From Bettongia penicillata ogilbyi (Eukaryota > Chordata > Mammalia > Diprotodontia > Potoroidae): DNA of 64,000 nucleotides. Shown piece after piece: positions 1 through 11,971 of this stretch. The position numbers were made by a program, and so were the translations under genes. The number at the start of each line of letters is the position of its first letter. The first letter of the stretch is position 1. The stretch lies in assembly GCA_023548195.1 (NCBI GenBank), contig JAJHZJ010000009.1:7525399-7589398 (forward strand), given 5' to 3'. The notes under the pieces are model-generated. The model worked only from the letters and a program-made list of their open reading frames with translations. It was not told the DNA's origin and searched no databases.

Positions 1-204
1 TTCCTCCCCTAGAGGTGTCCCAATACAGCCAGCCACATTCCATTCCATTCAGGTCAGCAGCCCCTTCTCCAAATGAATAAGGATACTGTGACACCGTAGA
101 TGTAGGAAACTCCCTGTACCATTTGAGGTTGGCACCTTCTTAGCAACCTTTAGAGGGTTACCTAAAGCACTGACTTCAGAGGGGTCACTAAACCACCATA
201 AGGA

Positions 205-335
205 ACCCTGTGGGCTATGTATTGACATAGGAAACCATACATGTTTATACCTTCATTTTTTATTTATTTTGTCGATTTTTTCTTAATTACAATTTAGTCT
301 GCTTCTGGCTATACTTAGGAGAGCTACATTCTGTT
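205..335 (+). repeat. AT-rich interspersed repeat family A, copy 1
   Basis: CCTGTGGGCTATGTATTGAC then TTTATTTTGTCGATTTTTTC then TACAATTTAGTCTGCTTCTG. It shares order and wording with the copies at 385, 16300 and 34536. Confidence 0.6.
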
Positions 336-384
336 TTTGATATCTCTAGCCTGTAATATTTATGCTAAACTCAAACTGAACCAG

Positions 385-520
385 ATCCCTGCAGGCAGCA
401 TGCTGACTTAGAAAACCACAAATTAACATTATCTATGTTATATTTATATTTTCATTTATTTTGTTAAACATTTCCCAATTACATTTTAATCTGGTTCTGG
501 CTACACAAATGAATTTTGCT
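385..520 (+). repeat. AT-rich interspersed repeat family A, copy 2
   Basis: GACTTAGAAAACCACAAATT, TTATTTTGTTAAACATTTCC, CAATTACATTTTAATCTGGT. This is the best preserved copy. Confidence 0.65.
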
Positions 521-1180
521 GTCCAGAAGTGCCTGCAGCTTGAGTTTGCTGCTTCTGGAGAGAACAGTGAGAACTCAAGTGATTTGTCCAGGGCCACACA
601 ACCAACATGTGGTAGAGGTAGAACTCAGACCTGGATTTTCTGTACCAAGGCCAGCTCTCCATCCATTACTTCATGCTATAATGATGTCAGCTCTCTCTCT
701 CCAAAAACGAAATGAAACAAAACAAAACAAAACAAAAAACACTTCTATTTCCCTCGGATGGGAATATAAAGGCAGTCTAGCTACTTTTGAATACTAAAAG
801 GCTTCAGTAAATAGACAGTCAAATTTAAGAAATCTTCAAGCCTAATTAAAAGGGTCTAAAACAAATTCCTAAAAAGTTCAAGGTGATGTTTTACACATAG
901 ATTAAGCCTCCAGCATTCCAAGGAAGAACTTTTATTTTAGGGGGGAAAAAAGAGTCAAAATGAAAGAAAAGCTGTCATTTATGAGCTCAAGATGAAATAT
1001 ATAAAGGACATTGATATTTAGAAATGCATTTCTGAAGAATTCGTCAGAGTCCGAAAGGATTTAGGACAGATTCTCTTAGAGTATCCTCAGTGACCTTCTC
1101 TTACGTAAAACTAATTCAAGACTACATAATAAAACTAAACGATGCATAGTAAACATCTCCTATCTCTAAAGTACCTTGCT

Positions 1181-1430
1181 TTGTTGTGGCTCAGTTATTT
1201 CATCTGTGTCTATCTCTTCATGACCCCATTTAGGGTTTTCTTGGCAGAGATACTGGAGTGGTTTGTCATTTCCTTCTCCAGTTCATTTTACAGATGAGGA
1301 AACTGAGGCAAACAGGGTTAAATGACTCGCCCAGGGTCACATAGCTAGTAAGTGTCTGAGACCAGATTTGAACTCATGAAGCTCCAGACTCTACACCTGA
1401 CATTCTATCACTACACTGCTCAGCTGCCCT
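1181..1430 (-). mobile_element. RTE-tailed tRNA-type SINE (marsupial MAR1-like)
   Basis: It reads in reverse from the RTE tail (TCTTCATGACCCCATTTAGG, TTCTTGGCAGAGATACTGGA) through the core (TTACAGATGAGGAAACTGAG, CCAGGGTCACATAGCTAG) to the tRNA-like head (TTTGAACTCATG, then CAGCTGCC). Confidence 0.85.
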
Positions 1431-1635
1431 TGTTAGGCAATGGCTATACAAAGATGAAAAACTATATGATCCCTGCCCTCAAAGTGCTTACTTAAAATGA
1501 AAGTGCCTCCTAATCTTGAAATTCTTTATTTCAAGACTTTAAAACATCTGAAATGTGATTATGTAAGGGCCTTTTCATGGGTATACAACCAAATCTGACA
1601 GCTCCAATAGGCAGGACTTCTTCAAAATCTCTTTC

Positions 1636-1770
1636 TAGCATGGCGTAGTGAGGAAATGATTTGGAATCAGAAGCACCTGAGTTCAAATCCTGCCATGGCT
1701 ACTTGTTAGTTAGGGACTGCGGGCAGGTTGTTTAAACTTTCCAAGACTCATCAGTGAAAACAGGGATATT
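1636..1770 (+). mobile_element. MIR/THER-type SINE
   Basis: CACCTGAGTTCAAATCCTGCC followed by a decayed core. Confidence 0.65.
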
Positions 1771-2019
1771 GTTATTTAGTATCATTGCTTAAATTTATGT
1801 GAAGTTAGGCTTTAAACTATCTGGCCTTGGGTAATTCCTTTGCTTTCCAGTCCAATCCAAATAGCATTGATTATGTGGCCTCTTGTGACTCTGGTTAGGC
1901 AGGTCACACTCTCTCTGTCAGTACTCTAGGCAAATCTCTAAGATTATTCATTGCCAAAAAGGAAAATTCTCATCCTTGCATTCCGTATTACTAATGAAAT
2001 CACAAGTCTAGTCCCTATC

Positions 2020-2132
2020 CTATTAGGATGTGAGTTCCCTGAGGGCAGAAAACATGTTTTTGCTTTCTTTGTATCCTTAGCACTCAGTACAGTGTCTGCA
2101 AATAGTAAGCACTTAATAAATGCTTATTGGTT
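2020..2132 (+). mobile_element. L2/MIR 3' tail
   Basis: GTGAGTTCCCTGAGGGCAGA, TATCCTTAGCACTCAGTACAG, and AAGCACTTAATAAATGCTTA form the shared L2/MIR tail. Confidence 0.65.
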
Positions 2133-2319
2133 TTGTTATCTAGTCTCCACCAAATGTGCTAGGCACTATACTTTCTACTGGGGTTATAATGACAAAAAGA
2201 AAGCCTTCAAAGAGCTTCCATCCAATTCAAATTTGATGATTTGGCTTTTTGAAAGCAGATTTAATCAGAATTAAATCTATTTAATTCATCAGTCAGGAAG
2301 TATAGGCTGAGTCTAGGGA

Positions 2320-2480
2320 CACAGCATGTTGTGGTGGAAAGGGTTTAAAGTTAGAAGAATCATTAGGTTCACATGTTAGACATGTTATTTACTATTCTGT
2401 GATGGCAGACAAGTGGTTTGACTTCCCCAGGCTTCCATTTTCTCAACTGAAAAATGAGAATCTTGGTCTAGCAAGGCTTT
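2320..2480 (+). mobile_element. MIR/THER-type SINE, diverged
   Basis: GTTGTGGTGGAAAGGG head, ATTAGGTTCACATGTTAGAC, then CATTTTCTCAACTGAAAAATG. Confidence 0.55.
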
Positions 2481-3125
2481 GAGATCATTTAAGATGCATA
2501 CCTATAATCCAATGATTCCAACAATAGGCCAAGAAGTTGATTTTGTGCAGGACAGTTTTAGAAATGTTAACCTTTATAGGAAGCACCTGAATTTGAATAT
2601 ATATGTTTTTATTCATTAAAGTTTTTCTTAAAGCGTGATCCTCCCCTTCTCTTGTTCCTTGTGAGGCAATTATCTCTGTTTTATTGATAAAGAAACTCCT
2701 GACTCTGAAACAGCTTACGTAAGACACAGGGCAAGTCTTTGGCTAAGTCTTTCTGATGTTGGATTCCAGATTCATTGTATTCCTCCACCTGGAAAGTGTA
2801 AATTCACTTGATTGGCCTACTGATTCCATAGCTTCTATGGTTTGCCCTGGCTTTGAATTGGCACCAGGAGCAGAGAATAGGATACCCAGGGGCAAAAGTT
2901 TACATATGGAAGATGAGTAGAAGACCAAACTCTTACTTATCCATGCCATGAAGGAGACAATGAATAAGGATCAAAGAAAGGGCCACAACTTCACCCAAAC
3001 TTTCTGTTTATGAGTTGGGTTGACCATTTTTCACACTTACTTTTTGTGGAGTTGCCACCAACTTGGGAAAAATATATTATCTTTTGCTGTAATAGAAGAT
3101 CGATGGTTTTACCGTTTTTGGTTCT

Positions 3126-3363
3126 TTACTCATTTCAGTTGTATCTGATTTTTCATGACCCCATTTGGGGTTTTCTTGGCAAAGATATTGGAGTAGTTTG
3201 CCATTTCCTTCCCCAGCTCATTTTACAGATGAGGAAACTGAGGCAAACAGGGTTAACTGACTTGCTATGTTCATACAACTAATAAGTTTCTGAGGCCAAA
3301 TTTAAACTCAGGTCTTCCTGACTCCAGATCTGGCACCCTATCCACTATGCTACCTACCTGCCC
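3126..3363 (-). mobile_element. RTE-tailed tRNA-type SINE
   Basis: TTTTTCATGACCCCATTTGG, TTACAGATGAGGAAACTGAG, TTTAAACTCAGGTCTTCCTG and CTACCTACCTGCCC are in the full-length order. Confidence 0.85.
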
Positions 3364-3381
3364 TTTACCATTTTTGCATTT

Positions 3382-3425
3382 CTGTGTGTGTGTATGTGTG
3401 TGTGTGTCTTTTTGTTTGTTTGTGG
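3382..3425 (+). repeat. TG microsatellite
   Basis: TG repeats with TATG interruptions pass into GTTT repeats. Confidence 0.85.
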
Positions 3426-4691
3426 AAATGTAGACAATCGATTCTTCCAAAATGAATCTTAACCTTTAGATTATGAATTTTGCACAGCTCCAATTTATGG
3501 CTGAAATGAAGACATGAGAATTTTTTACATCACATCCAGTATCTGGAACACTCACCAAGATGAAGCATTATTTGTGATGGCTGGCTTCCATCTTAAAGCC
3601 CTACCCTCATTAAAAAGTATGCAGGGTCACTGATTAAAGATAGGATTAATTTCCCTCTTCATGCAGTTAAATGTGCAAGCAGTGAAATAAATATTTAATA
3701 AATGGTTGTGAAAGGCCTGCTGTAAACACAAAGTCAACAAGCAACTTCAGGGAGTGGTCTGCATTTTGCTTGGTGGAGTGTTTTCTTTATCCAGTTGGAT
3801 TAACAAACCATGATCTCATCATTGGTCTACAAGATAGTAGAGAGACCATCAAAGCACACTACAGGAGAGTCCAGATTGATTCATGCCAAACAAATGTTTG
3901 TACCTAACAGCTGTATTACCACTGATTCTAATTTACTCAGCTGGGGTTCTCCTTTCATTTTCTAAGTGAGATGAATGTCACATTACATGATATAGATAGC
4001 ATGTGTATTGCCAGAGTAATGAGTTGTGTCAGCTCTGTTGTACGGTTGACTTCTCCTTATAGACAAGGGAAATTTCAGGCTTATATATGTCTTCACGTTC
4101 ACTTTGCTGGAAAGTATGTTTCTCTCCAGTGCGTTATGTTAGATGTCTTCTTGGCTTATTTGGAGGTCCCATGGAGCTCGAATATGAAGTAGCCACTTTG
4201 GTGCTGACAAGGTTTCTGGAGTAAAGAACTTTGAACTACCAGATTATTTTCTTCCTCTGTTTTTATATTCATATTCAACAAGTAAAACTTTATAATAATG
4301 AAGCTTTATCAGCTTTATGACAAGTGTTGGAAGCATTCTAAAGAAGTGTAAGGCATAGTCCTTGCTCTTTGGGTTAGATCTCTCTGTTACTGTACTGAGT
4401 TAGAGAAGAGGCCACAAGCACTCCATAGCAGTGAGACTCAGGATGCATGGGTTATCTGCTACCAAGGGTGGGTCCCACACTAAATGCTCACATTTATAGG
4501 AGTTTAGTTTTCTTGGTTTGAGTGATTATACTTGTTTCTGACATCAGAAAACTGGAATTTCGAATTTGGGCTTGGAATAGGAAGAAAGAATACTCAATCA
4601 ACACATGTTTATTGAGTGCCTACTGTCTGCCAGGATACAGAAATGGTACAGAGCCTGCTCTCAAGGTCTTTGAGGGCATTAAGCTCTTAGG

Positions 4692-4915
4692 GTTTGTTGG
4701 TGTTCAGTCATGTCCAACTCTTCATGACCCCATGTGAGGTTTTCTTGGCAAGGATACTGCAACTCTTTCCTTCTTCCTTCTGCAACTCATTTACAAATGA
4801 GGAAACCGAGGCAACTTGTTCAGGGAAGCACAGTACGTGAAACTAGATTTGACTTCATGGAGGTGAGTCTTCCTCATTCCAAGTCCAGAATACTATCCAC
4901 TGAGCCACCTGGTTA
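4692..4915 (-). mobile_element. RTE-tailed tRNA-type SINE
   Basis: TGTTCAGTCATGTCCAACTC, TTCTTGGCAAGGATACTGC, AATGAGGAAACCGAGGC and CCACTGAGCCACCTGG; the core is partly deleted. Confidence 0.8.
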
Positions 4916-6682
4916 CTCATGCTATTAAAATAGCAGTCTACAACCGAGGCTTGATCAAGTGTATAAAGCAAGATTCTGAATTGCCATTATCCTGGACCCA
5001 GTTGTTCTGCCAAGAGTCTATGGATAATGCATTGTATTAAAGCAAACCCATAGAACAGTGTTGTGGTATCCAGGAGAAAGTCTAAAGAAAAGGAGCCAAA
5101 GTTAGTAAGTACTTTCAAAAATACAGCACATGAGAAATGGTTAAAGCAGTCAGGATTATTCAAGCCAGGAAAAACAAAAAAAATAAAAAGAAGAAGAGAA
5201 GGCTGAAGTACCATTTAATAACTATAATCCAGAGGATTATTTTGAATGAGACTATTGATTGATTAATTATTTTCTATCTCCATAGAACAGAGAACCTGAT
5301 GGAATGAACTGGAATCTCAGCAAAAGATTAGATGTGAAGAAATTCCTAGTGATAATGATGTCAGGATACTAGGGGAAGCCGTAGAATCTCCGAGCCTGTA
5401 AAGCTATATTTGAAGATAAGCTTCTTTAGTGTAAAGATAGTTGAGGCTAACCTTGTCTACATCCCAGAGGCTAATCTAAATATTCTCTTCAGATTGAGTA
5501 GTCTACGATTCTTGGCAAAATGACGTATATCTGTAATATCTCCATTATGCAACCAATTTATCTCAGTGTCTCCAATTATCTGAAAAAAGGTTTGAGATTT
5601 CAGGTACCCCCTAAAAAACCGAGATTCATTTCTTTCCTAAATCTCTTGGTTCTGCCACATCCTAGTGGGAATCTGAATGACTTGGTCTGTAGCTTACAGC
5701 TTACAGCTGATCATGTTAGCACGGCAAGAACCATCCATTATGAGGATTCTTGACAACTTCTCTCTAGGAATAGTCAAAACTAAGAAATAAAAAAAAGAAA
5801 GAAAGATGAAGAGGGAAACAAAGTGAGAAGAGCAGAGGGGGAGAATTAACTAATCTCTTTTTGTATGTCTCAAAAATGAATGTATGTTGCAATGCATGGG
5901 CCAACCAGTGAGTCCATTCCTCTGTATTTTAGCCCCTCCTTTTTAGATCCCTACTGGTCACTTCTTTTTCTCTAAGAAAGTTGCATAGTCCTAAAAAAGG
6001 AAACTTCCCCAAACCTGCGCAATTCACTAATGAATAAAACAGAAAGTTTCAATCAGTTTTGGAAATGTTATTCCGTGAGCAGATGCTTTGAATAGAGTCA
6101 TGAAAAGCTTTTCTGAGTCTTTATTGTTCAGCATAACAAATTATTTTCTTTGAGAAGGCCCAAATTACATCTCACCAGATCACTCTATAGTACTGTACAG
6201 GGGAAGGGTATAGCAGGGCTTATCCAGGGATACTCCTGATATCAATCTTACTGCCTATTCAAAGCAAGGATGGGAGTCAGTCAGTCCATGCCAACATTCC
6301 TGCTGAGAATCAGCCCAGTTTCATTATGCGTGGGGGTGGCCACAGCTCATCTCCCTTGCCTGCTAGGGGTACGCAGATACTGTTGAGAGACTCTGCAGGG
6401 AGTGCAAAGTAAAGAGGCCACATGATAGGAACGCTATCACTTATTCTTTCATAATGAGCTCTGTGTGGGAACTGGGGGAGTCTAGAAAAGATCAGCTTCT
6501 TTCACAATTCATTGCAGCTGTGGGGCCCTTGCCAGAGGCCACTCTGTTCCACAAGACTAAAGAGAATACGAGCATTTAGTTGGAGACAACTCCATATTGG
6601 GTGAGACTCTTGGTCCATCAGGCCAAGGATCATGTAGAGATCAAGTGACAAGTTGAGGAAGGGAACAGGTGTTGTCTTTGAT

Positions 6683-6708
6683 GAATTTTCTAGAATTTTC
6701 TAGAAGAA
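6683..6708. promoter_or_regulatory. Heat-shock-element-like cluster
   Basis: GAATTTTCTAGAATTTTCTA then GAAGAA contains two perfect TTCTAGAA inverted pairs (6688-6695, 6698-6705) from a 10-bp direct duplication. It fits the nTTCnnGAAn rule. It lies deep in intron 7, so a function is uncertain. Confidence 0.3.
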
Positions 6709-6850
6709 TTTCCTCAAAGAGTCAGAATATACCTTCAAATATGTTCCTTTTCTTAAGTAGTCCAATCATTATACCCTTTCATCTATGAATTTATATGAAA
6801 CCTATCTTGAAACTCAATTTTTGTTTTGGGGGGGTGCTATATATCTCATA

Positions 6851-7075
6851 GGACAGCTAGCTGGCACAGTGGATAGAGTACCAGGCATGGAGTCCATAAG
6901 ACTCATCTTCCTGAGTTCAAATTTGACCTCAGACAGTGTGACTCTGGGCAAGTCACCGAATCCTGTTTGCCTCAGTTCCATCATTTGTAAAATGAAGAAG
7001 GAAATGGCAAACTACTCCAAGAAAACTCCAAATGGAGTCACAAAGAATTGGACAAGACTGAAAAATGACTGAATA
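6851..7075 (+). mobile_element. RTE-tailed tRNA-type SINE
   Basis: Head GGACAGCTAGCTGGCACAG, box-B-like GAGTTCAAATTTGACC, core TCTGGGCAAGTCACC, and RTE tail CCAAATGGAGTCACAAAGAA then TGGACAAGACTGAA. Confidence 0.85.
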
Positions 7076-7421
7076 CATCACTTGAAGTGATATGTTCCAT
7101 AAATTCAACTATCAGTAGTTTTTTTTTTTATTTACCCCAAATCCCCCATTGTTCAAGTTTTTGCATAAAGCTAGGCACCTAGTAGGCATTAGACAAATAG
7201 TTAATGAATTGAATCCAGTCAAGCAGAAGAGTGAATGCTCATTCTATTATTAAATTTATTGAATCAACCCATTTATTTTATCTATATCATTTATAATTTT
7301 GTGGAATTAGACCATCTAGCTTTAATCTTTCCAAACCAAAGGGTCCTAATATTTTCATCTTTTTTGTAAAATAGCCTCTACAGTTTAGTTACCTTTCACT
7401 GGACCATCTCAAGTTTTTCTA

Positions 7422-7555
7422 TTTAGGTATCTATGTATCTACCTCTGTATCTATCTCTGTATCTATGTATGTATACATCTCTCACATATACATATAAAAT
7501 ATATGTATTATAAATATATACATGAATATATATTTACATACATACACATGTAGGT
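7422..7555 (+). repeat. ATCT and TA-rich microsatellite
   Basis: Imperfect TATC repeats are followed by TATATA/CATA runs. Confidence 0.8.
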
Positions 7556-8544
7556 GTTGCATCCCAAATCTCACATTGCAGTATATATTTCAGCAGACCA
7601 TGATTGTCTATAATGGCAAAATAAGATTTTCTTCTTCGTCTTAGCGTTCCTTCTTGATGCTCAGCATTTGTTGGTCTTTTTTGGCAGTGACATATCCTTC
7701 CTGGGTCTTGTACTATCTCTAGTGACTCCCAAAGCCCTTTCATGAGCCGTAACTGTGAGCTCAGAAATTTAACTACTGTCTTTATTCCTTTTGAAATGAG
7801 CAGAAAAAGTGTCTGGTCATGAGAAGGAGCTAATATATTCTCCAGAGAAGGTGGATGGCATCTCTCTCCAAGGTCATTTGGCTTTAAAATAGGAAGATAA
7901 GCCAGTCTGTCTGCTTGTCCTAGTTGAAACTCATCTTGCCATTATGAAACAAGCAACTCATTAACTGGCCTTGTTGGTATTCCTTCATTTTTTTCTCCAT
8001 TGGCTTGGATTTTATCTACAAAGAATAATTTACTTAGATATATCACCATTTAGTCCTGTTTGAACCTTTATAAAAGCAATTAAAGATGACCTATCCTAAA
8101 AATGATGACTGGGGAACCCTAATTATTACACTTCTCCACCTAGTGAAGAGTGCATTTATCTTTATCCATTGTGGTCTTGTCTATAATCCAGTTCCCTAAC
8201 CATAATGAAGTTCCCAATCTCATAATGTCAGGGAATTGCCCAAGCAGGAAGACTACAAGAATAATTGGTGTCATCACTTTCTGTCCTGAATTCCCACCTG
8301 TCTGCTGGTTCCAGCCTTCTAGATTTGCCCTTAGAGATGGGAGCAGCGAGGGAAGAGGTAGGGTAGGCTGCAGCTATTGCCCCCACTACTACCCTGGACC
8401 TCCAGGGATACTTTGGTCCCTAGACCTCAGTTTGGGTCCAAAGAAAAATCCCTTTTAATTCAACTGAGACAAAGTTGGGATTTTTCAAAAGATACTTTAC
8501 TAGACCACTAAGGGTAAAATGAAAGGGAAATAATGACAGTAAAA

Positions 8545-8660
8545 ACTACTCTATATAGTGCTTTACGACTTACAAAGCACTTTCTTCTCAATAGCTACCA
8601 CCTTGTGAATTAGATAGTGCAAGAATTTTTGTCATAGGAATGAGTTTACAGGGCACAGGT
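8545..8660 (-). mobile_element. MIR/THER-type SINE 3' fragment
   Basis: TATATAGTGCTTTACGACTT and ACAAAGCACTTTC are the reversed 3' part. Confidence 0.5.
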
Positions 8661-9059
8661 GTCTTATCCTAAGGTAATTACAGGCTAGTGATGGATTGGA
8701 TTGACTAACACAACTTACAGGGTGTCCTGTCCCCATTTTTGGGTCCTTCTGGGGGAAATGATTCAAGCTGGCACTTCCTATCCCCAAATATTTCCCTGCT
8801 TGATGGAAATCAACTTTTTATCTCTTGTTTCTGGGCTAGGCAGCTGTATGACATCAACGAGAGATACCAACAGTCCTGGAGAATTACATTAGCTGCCTTC
8901 CAAGGCCAGCAACAAATGTTCTCTTCTTCCAGCTTCAAAACTTGTTCTTTTTGTCAATCCCCCTATTTAATTTTTGCCTCTGGTCTGTAGAACGCTTCTA
9001 GTTGTCCACTCATTAACAGTACTGGGTTGATGGATGTGACGTGAGTTCAAGGAATAATC

Positions 9060-9250
9060 ATGCTATGGCATAGTTTAAAGGATATAGGAGTCACAAGGCT
9101 TGGATTCAAATTCTGTTTCTGCCATTGGCTACCTGTGTGGACTTGGACAAGTCATGTAACTTCTTTCAGTCTCCACTTCCTCATCAGAAAAATGAGAGAG
9201 GTGAATGAAAGTTCTTCAAGGTACTTTCCAACTAGCAATTCTATGATTTT
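9060..9250 (+). mobile_element. MIR/THER-type SINE
   Basis: GGATTCAAATTCTGTTTCTG, GACTTGGACAAGTCATGTAA, and CTAGCAATTCTATGATT end. Confidence 0.7.
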
Positions 9251-9489
9251 CCATCTTAGGTTGCTAGTTCCACCTACTTCTCCAGGTTCTCTTTGATAAC
9301 TCTCACAGGGGATATGACCTACATCTTGGAGAATCCCATACCATACTATTATAATTTGAAGGATAGAGACTGAACCTATGATTTCATTGATGACTACTCC
9401 ATCAAGTACTACCAGTTTGTCATTGGGGGATCAGTTGGGTATCAGAATATTCCTAACATTATTCTTGGTTTAAAAAAGTGACCAGCATC

Positions 9490-9855
9490 TTCCTAGGCAT
9501 CATCCTTGACTACTCCCTCTATCCCTAATATCCAATCAGTGATCAAATCCTACTGTCTCTACCTTCATAACTTCTCTCATACGTTCCCCCACACTTCTCT
9601 TAACACTGCCACTGTCCTGATGCAGACCCTTATCTTATCACATCATACCCAGACTATTGCAGTAGTCTACTGGTGATTCTGCCTTCCCCAATTCTCTCCC
9701 CACTCCAGTTCATTCTTTGTTCAGCTATCAAATTGATCTTCCTAAGGCACACGTTTGACCACATCACTCCCTCTATATTCAGTCAGCCTCAATGACTCCC
9801 TAATACTTCCTTTGTATTTATATGTGTGTATATACATATATATGTGTATATATTC
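9490..9855 (+). mobile_element. L2 LINE 3' region, upstream half
   Basis: CT-rich, non-coding L2-like sequence (CTACTGTCTCTACCTT, then GCAGACCCTTATCTTATCACATC, then ATTGATCTTCCTAAGGCACA) runs up to the HAL1 insertion and continues at 12783. A TATG microsatellite (9817-9853) sits at the junction. Confidence 0.6.
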
Positions 9856-10685
9856 CTTTGTTTGACTTTTTTAATTAATTTAAGTTTTCAACATTCATTT
9901 CCACAAAATTTTGAGTTCCAAATTTTCTCCCCATCTCTTCCCTCCCCCCACCCCAAAACATCAAGCATTCTAATTACTCCTACCACCAATCTGCCCTCCC
10001 TTCTAACATTCCTCCCTTCCCTTATCCCTATCTTCTCTTTTGTCCTGTAGGGCACGATAAATTTCTATACTCCATTACCTGTATTTCTTATTTGCCAGTT
10101 GTAGGCAAGAACAATACTCAACAGTTGTTCCTAAAACTTTGAGTTCCCACTACTTTTCCTTCCTCCCTCCCCAACCATCCCCATTGGGAAGGCAAGCAAT
10201 TCAATATAGGCTATATACATATAGTTTTGCAAATGACTTCCATAATAGTCATATTGCATAAGACTAACTATATTTCCCTGCAACCTTTCCTGCCCCCCCA
10301 TTTCTTCTATTCTCTCTTTTGACCTTGTCCCTGCCCAAGAGTGTTGACTTCTAATTGCTCCCTCCTCCCATTGTCCTCCCTTCCATCATCCCCCCCACCC
10401 TGCTTATCTCCTTCTCCCCAACTTTCCTGTATTGTAAGATAGGTTTTCACACCAAAATGAGTGTGCATTTTATTCCTTTCTTGAGTCAAATGTGATGAGT
10501 AAGCTTCATATTTTCTCTCTCACCTCCCCCCTTTTCCCTCCATTGAAAAGTCTTTTTCTTGCCTCTTTTATGAGAGATAATTTGCCCCATTCCATTTCTC
10601 CCTAATTCTCCCAATATATTCCTCTCTCACCCCTTAATTTCACTTTTTTAGATATGATCTTTTCCTATTCAACTCATCCTGTGCT

Positions 10686-10722
10686 CTGTGTGTGTGTGTG
10701 TTTGTGTGTGTGTGTATATGTA
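10686..10722 (+). repeat. TG microsatellite inside the HAL1 3' UTR
   Basis: TGTG run near the place where the plus-strand HAL1 has a CA run (48797-48852). Confidence 0.8.
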
Positions 10723-10861
10723 TAATCCCCCCAACTACGCAGATACTGAAAAAAGTTTTAAGTGTTACAAATATTGTCTGTCCGTGTAAGAATGTAAATA
10801 GTTCAATTTTAGTAAGTCCCTTATGATTTCTCTTTCCTGTTTACCTTTTCATGCTTCTCTT

Positions 10862-11971
10862 GATTCTTGTGTTTGAAAGTCCAATTTTCTTTTCAGCTCT
10901 GGTCTTTTCATCAAGAATGCTTAAAAGTCCTCTATTTTATTGAAAAACTATTTTTTCCCCTGAAGTATCATACTCAGTTTTGCTGGGTAGGTGATTCTTG
11001 ATTTTAGTCCTAGTTCCTTTGACTTCTGGAATATCATATTCCATGCCCTTTGAACCCTTAATGTAGAAGCTGCTAGATCTTGTGCTATCCTGATTGTATT
11101 TCCACAATACTGAAATTGCTTCTTTCTAGCTACTTGCAGTATTTTCTCCTTGACCTGGGAATTCTGGAATTTGGCTACAATGTTCCTAGGAGTTTCTCTT
11201 TTTGGATCTCTTTCAGGCGGTGATCGATGGATTCCTTCAATACTTATTTTGCCCTCTGGTTCTAGAATCTCAGGGCAGTTTTCCTTGATAATTTCATGAA
11301 AGATGATGTCTAGGTTCTTTTTTTGATCATGGCTTTCAGGTAGTCCCATAATTTTTAAATTGTCTCTCTTGGATCTGTTTTCCAAGTCAGTTGTTTTTCC
11401 AATGAGCTATTTCACATTCTCTTCCATTTTTTCATTCTTTTGGTTTTGCTTTGTGATTTCTTGGTTTCTCAGAAATTCATTAGCCTCCATCTGTTCCATT
11501 CTAATTTCTAAAGAGTTATTTTCTTCAGTGAGCCTTTGAACCTCCTTTTCCACTTGGCTAATTCTGCTTTTGAAAGCATTCTTCTTCTCATTGGCTTTTT
11601 GAACCTCTTTTGCCAATTGAGTTAGCCTATTTTTAAAGGTGTTATTTTCCTCAGCATTTTTTTGGGTTTCCTTTAACAAGTTGTTGATTTGCTTTTCATA
11701 CTTCTCCTGCATCTCACTCATTTCTCTTCCCAATTTTTCCTCCACCTCTCTTACTTGATTTTCAAAACCCTTTTTGAGCTCTTCCATGGCCTGAGCCCAC
11801 TGAATATTTATTTTGGATGTTTGGGATACAGAAGCCTTGACTTTTATGTTTTTCCCTGATGGTAAACATTGTTCTTCCTCATCTGAAAGGATGGGAGAAG
11901 ATATCTGTTCACCAAGAAGGTAACCTTCTATAGTCTTATTTTACACCCCCTCCCCTGCCTTTTGGTCATTT
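10862..11971 (-). pseudogene. LINE-1 type ORF1, broken by nonsense codons
   Basis: Aligned with the intact ORF1 at 47562, this copy keeps the coiled coil (open from 11787 to 11410), the RRM start RSKRDNLKIMGLPESHDQKK and the C-terminal domain in one frame. The tyrosine codon matching Tyr185 has become TAG, the Trp338 codon in the GKIWSF motif has become TAG, and a Gln codon a few residues later has become TAA. The first 40 or so codons after the presumed ATG (11971-11969) are disrupted too. It is a dead copy, but damage is mostly by point mutation and the frame of the body is preserved. Confidence 0.8.
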
